Positions 27,386 through 34,176 of a DNA stretch of 64,000 bases are shown one piece after another. The stretch is taken from positions 35,389-99,388 of the forward strand of contig JAHHGZ010000033.1 in assembly GCA_019359595.1 (NCBI GenBank), given 5' to 3'. Every line of letters begins with the position of its first letter. The first letter of the stretch is position 1. The notes under the pieces are model-generated. The model searched no databases, was not told where the DNA came from, and saw nothing but the letters and a program-made list of their open reading frames with translations. The position numbers were made by a program, and so were the translations under genes. The stretch comes from Cyanomargarita calcarea GSE-NOS-MK-12-04C (lineage in GTDB: Bacteria > Cyanobacteriota > Cyanobacteriia > Cyanobacteriales > Nostocaceae).

Positions 27386-27883
27386 ATGTTCAGCTTAGTA
27401 AATTCCCAAGACAGCATGAAAGATACTTATTCAGCAATTCGCCGACTGACCAGAGCGATCGCACTTTCTGATGGGCAGTTTTCATTGCTGTTAGCGTGCT
27501 GTAACTCTATTGGCAAACAGCAGCAGGTACTAAGCTTGTTAGAAGAATTTTCCACAGCAAATATTCAAGAAATTTGCATCCCCGAAGAGGCACAGACCCT
27601 TTATACAACCATTGCCACGCAACTTGATTGTACTGAACCGGAAGCTTTAATCGTGAGCGGCTTAGAATCAGTCTTTGCAATTAATCAACTGCTCATCTCT
27701 ACCAACCTGATGCGCGATGAGTTTCCCAAGCATTTTCAGTTTCCCCTAATTTTGTGGGTAAATGATGAAATTCTGCGAAAATTAGTCTGGTTGGCACCTG
27801 ACTTGAAAGATTGGGCAGCTAGCACTATCAGATTTGATGTACCGGACTATCAGTTTATCGAACAACATCCCTTAAGCGCTTGA
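27386..27883 (+). CDS. cyanobacterial hypothetical protein resembling the N-terminus of longer TPR/ATPase proteins
   Basis: 165 residues from the ATG at 27386 (the open frame begins two codons earlier at a TTG). Segments such as LSDGQFSLLLACCNSIGKQQ, EALIVSGLESVFAINQLL and FPLILWVNDEILRKLVWLAPDLKDWA are, as I recall, the opening module of large Nostocales proteins in which it precedes TPR or NTPase regions. Here the protein ends right after the module, so it is either a stand-alone version or a truncation. No catalytic motif is seen. About 550 bp without a gene follow. Confidence 0.6.
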   Translation: MFSLVNSQDSMKDTYSAIRRLTRAIALSDGQFSLLLACCNSIGKQQQVLSLLEEFSTANIQEICIPEEAQTLYTTIATQLDCTEPEALIVSGLESVFAINQLLISTNLMRDEFPKHFQFPLILWVNDEILRKLVWLAPDLKDWAASTIRFDVPDYQFIEQHPLSA

Positions 27884-28433
27884 GCAATTAGACAAAAGTG
27901 CATTCATTCTTTTTTGTCTGCGTCGAGGGTGCGGTTAATTAATTATTTATTTATTTTTTTATATTCTATCAAAATCGCGGTTGTCGTCTTAATTTGTTGG
28001 TCAGTAAGTACATATAGCGCTAAAAAGTTTATAACCGCAGATACACGCAGATAAACTTCTACCTCATCTGCATGGCAACATCTATAAGAAAACCTGTAAA
28101 CAAATTTACCACACAGAACTGTTGCATTCCTCTGTGAAAATGCAGTGAATGACAAAAAAGGGATGGTTTATTCTCACCCCTGATGAATTTCTGATGAATT
28201 TATTGTAAAAATTAAGGAACAACAGCCCCGTATATTAGAGTCTATCTTTATATCCAGTGTGGGAAAAGATAGTTAAATGTATCCCGAACTGCTTAGTGAT
28301 GGGATGAATACTTCTTTTACAATCGATTATTTGCTTCACATTGCGGACGTCTTCAAAGAAGTACGTCGATGCTACTCATGCAAAACAAATGATTGATGAC
28401 TAAACTACTAATGACTAATGGCTAACTATTGAT
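27884..28433. other. gene-free stretch upstream of the repeat protein
   Basis: About 550 bp. It contains AT-rich sequence, a dispersed element with ACCGCAGATACACGCAGATAA (a repeat type common in cyanobacterial intergenic regions) and a direct repeat TGATGAATTTCTGATGAATTT. No continuation of the preceding protein is visible in any forward frame. Confidence 0.5.
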
Positions 28434-30302
28434 ATGAAAAACGTTCTCCAAAACTATTGTAACACAAACCAAGCTCGAATCTTCACTGCTTTGGTGTTAA
28501 CTGGCATTTTATCTGTAGGCAATGGCTTCACGCTAATCAAAAGCGCTACTGCTACACCCGCTAATGGATCAAAAGAAACAAATCAAGTCATCACCCAAAG
28601 CCTAAGAACCAACAGCTTACCGCGTTCAGTCGCTAACGCCGTACTGCGAGATTTATCGCGTAGAGAGAGAATTCCAGTCAAAGAATTGGAAATTACTGAC
28701 TACAGTCAAAAGGCTTGGAATAATGGCTGTTTGGCATTGGCGAGAAAAGATGAATTTTGCACCCAAGCTATAGTTCCCGGTTGGCGAGTTGTAGTGTCTA
28801 ATGGCAAGCAACGTTGGACTTATCATACCAATAGTAATGGCCGTAATTTGCGTTTAGCGACTGCCGTTACTTCCGAAAGCAGCGTGCCGATAGGCTTGCC
28901 CAAATCGGTCAGAGATGCTGTTTTCAAAGATGCATCCCAACGGCTAAAATTGAACGTTTCCAGCCTCACCATCATGCAGGCTAAACAACGGACTTGGAAC
29001 GATGGCTGTCTAAGTCTAGCGCGTCCTGAGGACTCCTGTACTATGGGTTTAGTCCCAGGTTGGCGGGTAGTAGTTGGCGCACCAGAACAAAGTTTGGTTT
29101 ATCATACCAACACTACAGGTTCTGCATACAGGTTGAATGAAAAAGAAAGCGAAATTTCTAAAACCAACTCTCCTGATGAAGTCACAAAGAATGTCAAGTT
29201 GCCTTCATATATAGCTCAAAGAGTATTAGCAGAAGCCTCTAGTAAGTCGGGAGTATCCATCTCAAGACTGCGGATAGTTGATGCCGAACAGCGAGAATGG
29301 TCTAATGCTTGTCTTGGTATCAATAAACCAGGTGTATTGTGCGCCCAAGTTATTGTACCAGGTTGGCAAGTAACTGTAACCGACGGAGAACAGCGCTGGG
29401 TTTATCGGGTTGGTCAAACAGTTACAATCAGTTTCGATGAAGAGGCTAGCAAAATAGCTGATAACATAAAACCTGTAAGAATTCCCACAAGTGAGTTACC
29501 ACCAGCATTGACTCCAGGTATGGTTTTTCGCCAAATTTCTAGCGGTGGCATTATCGGTAGAACCTACCAAACAGTTTTGATGAATGATGGACGGGTGATG
29601 CAAACTCTCATGGGTGATGCGAACGATTCATCCCGTCGAGTTTGGCGGATTTCTCCCGAATCTGTGCGAGATTTCCAAAAATTACTTCAACGTCAGCAAT
29701 TCGAGAATCTCAGTTACCCAGCAACCAGGGGTTCTGCTGATTACATCACCTATACTTTAACCAGTGGTGAGAATACACTCCAGTATAACGATGTTTCTCG
29801 GAGTAACCTGCCTCGGAATCTGCAAGCAGTCCTTCAAGCTTGGAATCAGATTCTTAACCGCAAAGACAGCAATATCACCGAGAACACAGTTAAACCTGTA
29901 AGAATTCCCTTAAGTGAATTACCACCAGCCTTGACTCCAGGTATGGTTTTTCGGCAAATTTCTAGCGGTGGTATTATCGGTAGAACCTACCAAACTGTTT
30001 TGATGAATGATGGTCGTGTGATGCAATCTCGCATGGGTGATGCGAATGATTCATCCCGTCGAGTTTGGCGGATTTCTCCCGAATCTGTGCGAGATTTCCA
30101 AAAATTACTCCAACGTCAGCAATTCGAGAATCTCAGTTACCCAGCAACCAGCGGTTCTGCTGATTACATCACCTATACTTTAACCAGCGGTGAGAATACA
30201 CTTCAATACAACGATGTTTCTCAAAATAACCTGCCTGAGAATTTACAAGCATTAGTGCGAGCTTGGAATCAGATCAGCAGCAGAAATAGCGTCCAGAAGT
30301 AA
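28434..30302 (+). CDS. exported repeat-built protein of unknown function
   Basis: 622 residues. The N-terminus carries a hydrophobic signal (IFTALVLTGILSVGNGF). Three modules of about 75 residues follow (about 60-135, 148-225, 255-335), each with a W-x-[DN]-[GA]-C-L-[SG] motif, a second Cys, and PGW[RQ]V. They resemble protease-inhibitor-like or adhesion modules but I cannot name the family. The C-terminal 280 residues are two nearly identical copies of about 141 residues starting KPVRIP (345 and 486), with GMVFRQISSGGIIGRTYQT and VWRISPESVRDFQKLLQ. The paired cysteines suggest disulfides in the periplasm or outside the cell. Confidence 0.75.
   Translation: MKNVLQNYCNTNQARIFTALVLTGILSVGNGFTLIKSATATPANGSKETNQVITQSLRTNSLPRSVANAVLRDLSRRERIPVKELEITDYSQKAWNNGCLALARKDEFCTQAIVPGWRVVVSNGKQRWTYHTNSNGRNLRLATAVTSESSVPIGLPKSVRDAVFKDASQRLKLNVSSLTIMQAKQRTWNDGCLSLARPEDSCTMGLVPGWRVVVGAPEQSLVYHTNTTGSAYRLNEKESEISKTNSPDEVTKNVKLPSYIAQRVLAEASSKSGVSISRLRIVDAEQREWSNACLGINKPGVLCAQVIVPGWQVTVTDGEQRWVYRVGQTVTISFDEEASKIADNIKPVRIPTSELPPALTPGMVFRQISSGGIIGRTYQTVLMNDGRVMQTLMGDANDSSRRVWRISPESVRDFQKLLQRQQFENLSYPATRGSADYITYTLTSGENTLQYNDVSRSNLPRNLQAVLQAWNQILNRKDSNITENTVKPVRIPLSELPPALTPGMVFRQISSGGIIGRTYQTVLMNDGRVMQSRMGDANDSSRRVWRISPESVRDFQKLLQRQQFENLSYPATSGSADYITYTLTSGENTLQYNDVSQNNLPENLQALVRAWNQISSRNSVQK
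29472..30290 (+). repeat. in-frame tandem duplication, period 423 bp
   Basis: The last two modules of the exported protein are a direct DNA repeat with unit 29472-29894 and second unit from 29895. The period is 141 codons exactly. The copies differ at only scattered positions, so the duplication is recent or maintained by gene conversion. Confidence 0.85.
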
Positions 30303-30462
30303 CACGGATTGATACGGATTAAAGGATTACACGGATGATTAATTTCTATAATCTTCTAATCCGTGTCATCTGTGTAATCCGTTTAATCTTGATACGGATA
30401 ATTAATTTCTCTAATCTTCTAATCCGTGTCATCAGTGTAATCCGTCTAATCCGTGATTGTGG
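30303..30462. repeat. inverted-repeat element of ACACGGATT/AATCCGTGT units
   Basis: About 160 bp built from GGATTACACGGAT-type words in both orientations (at 30303-30340, 30357-30390 and 30418-30455). They fold into long hairpins. This is a known style of cyanobacterial intergenic repeat and marks the junction between the repeat protein and a pseudogene. Confidence 0.7.
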
Positions 30463-30467
30463 CTTGA

Positions 30468-30863
30468 TTAATTCTGTGAAGGACAGCTAGTGGGAGTAGT
30501 CGCCAAACTATTGTTACTGCCCGCAGAGGATATGAGCGTTACTTCCCCTTTGCCGTTGAATACCCAGCCAGTAGCGGGTACAATTACTATGGGTTTAGAC
30601 TGTGGTTTTGCAGAAGGTTTTTTTGAGCTATGCTGCTGTGATGTAGTAGCTGGTAATCGAGTATCTGTCCAAACTACATCATTGGTGAGGGGTTCGTCAG
30701 GGCTAGGGGGTAAGCCTCCACGTCCAGTGATTGTGAAGCCACTGCCTCCTGAGTCAAAGGCGTTACAGCTAGTTTTTATTAGCTCAGGGGCACTGGCTAA
30801 TCGTGCTACTACAGATTTACCTACGGTTACTTCAAAACGAGGTATTATATTTGTAATGTCTAA
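30468..30863 (-). pseudogene. C-terminal remnant of a filamentous-haemagglutinin (two-partner secretion) protein
   Basis: The minus strand translates for about 130 codons without a start: NIIPRFEVTVGKSVVARLA, then SGFTITGRGGLPPSPDEPL, VVWTDTRLP and GWVFNGKGEVTLIS, ending CPSQN and stop. This is the characteristic tail of cyanobacterial TpsA-like exoproteins with the haemagglutination-activity domain. An in-frame TAA (30864-30866) stands just upstream and the rest of the gene, normally many hundreds of residues, is absent. A plus-strand frame over the same bases is a shadow. Confidence 0.75.
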
Positions 30864-31063
30864 TTAGTTTTTCTATTTCTAATACGCTGGAGGTCTTTCC
30901 AAAACTCTTCTTTTGTTACTTTATCTAGAGTTTCTTTCCTTTCTTGAGTATAGTCACCACTTCCCCATCCAGCTTGTTGTAAAAATCGAATAGCATCAAC
31001 TTGTCCCAAATGCTCAACTAAAATTTCATAGCCTTTTTTTCTCAAATCTACTGGTGTCATCAT
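30860..31063 (-). CDS. small protein, probable antitoxin-like partner of the PIN protein
   Basis: 67 residues, soluble and charged: VDLRKKGYEILVEHLGQVDAI, in part, then FLQQAGWGSGDYTQERKETLD and a helical tail. Located 16 bp downstream of the PIN-domain gene in the same direction, as in VapBC-like modules, although here the toxin-like gene comes first. The family is one often seen beside PIN proteins in cyanobacteria. The antitoxin role is inferred from position only. Confidence 0.6.
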   Translation of the reverse strand: MMTPVDLRKKGYEILVEHLGQVDAIRFLQQAGWGSGDYTQERKETLDKVTKEEFWKDLQRIRNRKTN

Positions 31064-31079
31064 GTGTTTTGCCTCATAA

Positions 31080-31550
31080 TTAAGATTGAAAAATATTCAT
31101 GAACCAAGTAAGAGGATTATCTACAGCTATTTTTAACACATCTTGATAGCGCAATGCATTTTTAAGTAAACGGTCATCAGTAGACAGTAAAATATCTACC
31201 GATGTGACTTCCGCACAAGCAATATGAAATGAATCATAAAGAGCAAAACCAAGATTTTCTAATTGTTGCGATCGCATATCAACCTCTTCATTGATATTGA
31301 TGCTTATGGTCGCAAATTCTAATAACTTTAATATGTTATCTAGTTTTTCAAGATTACGCATTTTTTCTAACTCCACCCTTATAGCTTCGCTAGTAACAAG
31401 TTGCCATTTCTTAGCCCTAATTCTCTCCATAATGCTAAGAACTGCTTCCCCTTCTAAACGAATTCGCTCCTGATCCCAGTCATCAAAAGGACGATTGAGA
31501 CAGCAAACATCAAGATAAATTTTATAATTACTTTCGTGTTTATCCTTCAC
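31080..31550 (-). CDS. PIN-domain protein (VapC-like ribonuclease toxin candidate)
   Basis: 156 residues. PIN domain: IYLDVCCLNRPFDD with the first acidic residue, a central Glu in EAIRVELEKM, LYDSFHIACAEV and ILLSTDDRLLK with the third and fourth acidic positions. These ligate the metal in the RNase active site. It is the first gene of the pair with 30860..31063. A HIP1 site lies inside the gene, so it is likely a long-term resident, unlike the genes to its right. Confidence 0.75.
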   Translation of the reverse strand: MKDKHESNYKIYLDVCCLNRPFDDWDQERIRLEGEAVLSIMERIRAKKWQLVTSEAIRVELEKMRNLEKLDNILKLLEFATISININEEVDMRSQQLENLGFALYDSFHIACAEVTSVDILLSTDDRLLKNALRYQDVLKIAVDNPLTWFMNIFQS

Positions 31551-31613
31551 TGCGCTAACCCCATCCTCTTTAAATAGGTTTTCAAACTACCATCGGCATT
31601 TTTGAAGTCGGAT

Positions 31614-31735
31614 AAGACTATCGCGTGGTAGCATGATTGAGAATATTCGCCGTCTTATTAATCTTTAGCATAAATGTAGATTAACCGAGCGCCAAATCAT
31701 CCACTGCACCACTCTGGTAAAAACGCAAGCTTATT
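31614..31735 (-). pseudogene. decayed fragment of mutS
   Basis: About 115 bp match the intact mutS at 34553-34668 in the same orientation, at roughly 85 percent identity by eye (shared words include GGTAGCATGATT, TTCGCCGTCT and GCCAAATCATCCAC). It covers the codons around [17 protein letters not shown]. One base is missing in the 'gcaccgactctgg' equivalent, which breaks the frame. It lies on the other side of the DUF262/RelA-SpoT operon from mutS. Confidence 0.8.
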
Positions 31736-31749
31736 ACAAAACTTTACAC

Positions 31750-32745
31750 TTATATTGTGATATCTTCATTATAGATAAAAATATAATTATTATCTATCTG
31801 GATCTCAGGATATAGAGTAGTCAACTCTTCTGTTATGTGGCAGTGATAGTTATTTATAGGAATTTCAATAATTTTATTACGTATTAATATAACAAATAAA
31901 TATTGAAATAATGAAATGCTACGAGGAATTTTTTTAGATGAAGTCGAATTAATTTCTGTTTTTATCTTTTCAATAATTCCTTGGATATTGTTTTCTTGTT
32001 TGTCCTCAAAAGCCAGATGATATAAGTTATCACAAAAACGGTTCATGTCTTTTGGCTGTAGTTCATCAGGAATTTTACCATTTTGAAATAGCTTCTTAAT
32101 TTCACTGGCTAACTTACGTTTTATTTTTATATCAACATAATTATTTTCTTGGATAATAATAGAGGTTTGTTCAAAAGCCAAAATTAATGTATCTAGTTGC
32201 TCAACGTTTGCTTTAATTTGTGCTGCTAAACGTAATCTTTTCCAGTCAATTTCAGGACTTTTATATACCAGGTCATGAGTTGAAACTGACCATGCGTGTT
32301 CAAAAGCACTTTTAATCTGAATTTCAAAAATAATATTATAAATACTTAATTTATTATCTATATTTAGGGAATCTGCTTTTTTAATTTGAGCATATATTCT
32401 AGTAGAATCAAACCTAAAAATATCTGGTGCTTTTTTATTTTGCCCTCTCTTGACTGTTCGTATAATCTCAAAAGTATTTTTACAAAATTTTGTAACTTCT
32501 TCTTCATGGGATAAAGTTGGCATTATAATTGTGCAAGCAAATAAATCGTCTAAATCTGACCATTTTTGAAATCGACCTGTTTCAATTTTTTCAGCAAGAG
32601 ATTCAACACTTTTGATGCGTGAAGTAAAAGCATAACCTTTACTTTCACAGAAGTTTACTAATGTTGATTTAACCGTTTCTGCTACTCTTTTAACGAAAGG
32701 ACTATATTCGTTATATTTACGCTCTAGTACCGAAGGATAGATCAT
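31750..32745 (-). CDS. RelA/SpoT-domain nucleotidyltransferase-like protein
   Basis: 331 residues. The synthetase-type domain is visible: SRIKSVESLAEKI with the R-x-K pair, WSDLDDLFACTIIMP in place of the Asp-containing beta strand, and FEIQIKSAFEHAWSVSTHDLVYK with the E-x-Q-I motif and the following His-Trp and His. There is no HD hydrolase domain and no TGS/ACT region, as in small alarmone synthetases and the toxic SAS enzymes. The Arg normally after 'DLxGiR' is not present, so the substrate may differ from GTP/GDP. The C-terminal 130 residues match nothing I know. Stop-to-start distance to the upstream DUF262 gene is 16 bp; they form an operon. Confidence 0.75.
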   Translation of the reverse strand: MIYPSVLERKYNEYSPFVKRVAETVKSTLVNFCESKGYAFTSRIKSVESLAEKIETGRFQKWSDLDDLFACTIIMPTLSHEEEVTKFCKNTFEIIRTVKRGQNKKAPDIFRFDSTRIYAQIKKADSLNIDNKLSIYNIIFEIQIKSAFEHAWSVSTHDLVYKSPEIDWKRLRLAAQIKANVEQLDTLILAFEQTSIIIQENNYVDIKIKRKLASEIKKLFQNGKIPDELQPKDMNRFCDNLYHLAFEDKQENNIQGIIEKIKTEINSTSSKKIPRSISLFQYLFVILIRNKIIEIPINNYHCHITEELTTLYPEIQIDNNYIFIYNEDITI

Positions 32746-32761
32746 ACATCTAAAATTATTA

Positions 32762-33832
32762 TCAATTGAGATTTCCCTGAATTACAGATTTCATAATTTT
32801 AATTCTAGTTTTTCTTGTACCTGCATCTGTAAATGAGAACTTAACAGCCTTATAGTAGTCTAGTGCATTTTTTTGATAGTCTGTTAGTGAATCTTTAGAC
32901 TGATTTTTTACTTCTGCATCTCCTACTAATTTAAGAAAATTATTAATTCTTTCACCAATATCTTTAGTTATTGTATATTGATTGTCATTTTCACGACTTA
33001 ACTCAGCAATAGCACCAAATAAAGAGTAAAAATCAGCTTGATTTTTCAATCTAGTTTTAGATAAATTTATATCTTGAGACAAATTTAATATCTCTTTAAT
33101 ATATTTAATAGTATTACGAAATTCATTCGCGATTTCTTCTTTCGCTTCCCAATTAATATCTCGGTCACTAAATGCTTTATCAAGATATTCTTGACTATAA
33201 GCTCTAACACCCTCTTCTAGAAAAAGTAAGAGTTGAGCTACCATTTCAACATCCTTCATTTGCTTTTTTGATTTCCGATCAATTGTTGGGAAAGTTCCAC
33301 CTAAATACTCAAACATCCAGCTAGCCAATTCTTCTATGGTAGTAATAAAATCTCCGTTAAACTTTGCATGACGAAGTTCTTGAGAAGTTAGTTTAATGAC
33401 ATTACGATTTATACGATCAAATATATTACCAATTACTTTTTCATCAGATGATGGCACATATTCTATAGCAAATTGATATTTCCAAAAGTTCTGTTTAGCT
33501 TCAGTATCTAAATCCTTGAAATATTTACCACTAAATCTTTCAATTGTAGTTTTTTCGTACACTGGAAATTCATTGTTAGCAAATTCAAACAAAGTAGATA
33601 GTCTTTGTTTTCCATCAACTATACTAACCTTAGATACCCCTTCAGCAGTAATTTCTTGATATATAAATATTGCAGGTGCAGGATAGCCATTAAGTACAGT
33701 ATCAACAAAAAAATCTTTATAGTCTTGATTCCAAACACTACGTCTTTGATAAGGTGGATCAAGCTCAAGGAGTTTTCTATTATAGAGATCCCAAAACCAA
33801 GAAATAGTTTGAAAGTTAATTGTCCTACTCAT
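32762..33832 (-). CDS. DUF262 (GmrSD-N/ParB-like NTPase fold) protein
   Basis: 356 residues. The N-terminus has DPPYQRRSVWNQDYK and the hallmark IVDGKQRLSTLFEF (about 73-86), the DGxQR motif that in GmrS, SspE and BrxU is needed for NTP hydrolysis or nicking. A later FDRINRNVIKLTSQELRHAKFNG block (in part) is the second DUF262 signature. The DUF1524/HNH half found in GmrSD-type proteins is lacking, so any nuclease must be in cis elsewhere or absent. AAGGA stands 8 bp before the ATG. First gene of the operon. Base composition is far more AT-rich than mutS next door. Confidence 0.8.
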   Translation of the reverse strand: MSRTINFQTISWFWDLYNRKLLELDPPYQRRSVWNQDYKDFFVDTVLNGYPAPAIFIYQEITAEGVSKVSIVDGKQRLSTLFEFANNEFPVYEKTTIERFSGKYFKDLDTEAKQNFWKYQFAIEYVPSSDEKVIGNIFDRINRNVIKLTSQELRHAKFNGDFITTIEELASWMFEYLGGTFPTIDRKSKKQMKDVEMVAQLLLFLEEGVRAYSQEYLDKAFSDRDINWEAKEEIANEFRNTIKYIKEILNLSQDINLSKTRLKNQADFYSLFGAIAELSRENDNQYTITKDIGERINNFLKLVGDAEVKNQSKDSLTDYQKNALDYYKAVKFSFTDAGTRKTRIKIMKSVIQGNLN

Positions 33833-34176
33833 TGGACATCCTTAGTATATAGTGTTGTTCGTATTTAATCTATCATAGCTATTAAGTGCTTCTTGTTGTA
33901 AACCTGATTAAATCAATATCAAAACTCCTTAATTATTTTATTAGCAAGCATTAACAGAGATAAAAGTGTTTCATAACTGGCTCTGGGTCTGTTGAGTCTC
34001 TAGTCAAAGCTTGCCAAAATTTTGGAAGTCTTTATAGATAGAGGTTAAAAATTCGAGCAGTTTGAACTCCCATTCTGATATGAGTGCTTTTCCATATAAA
34101 GGCTTATTGAAGGTTGAGTAATGTTTTCAACAAGCCTCTATCAAGTTTGAGTTGAGTAAGCTTCTACTTATCAAGC
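33833..34176. other. AT-rich gap between the DUF262 operon and mutS
   Basis: 344 bp that must include the DUF262 promoter (the TATGAT-like box around 33880 on the minus strand is a guess). Two similar words about catching 'caagcctctatcaagtttgag' and 'cttatcaagcctaatc' occur near the mutS end; nothing else is recognisable. Confidence 0.4.

Noticed and set aside
30490..30867. 125-residue plus-strand ORF
   Set aside because: The minus strand over the same bases encodes a clear haemagglutinin tail; the plus frame has no family-like sequence.
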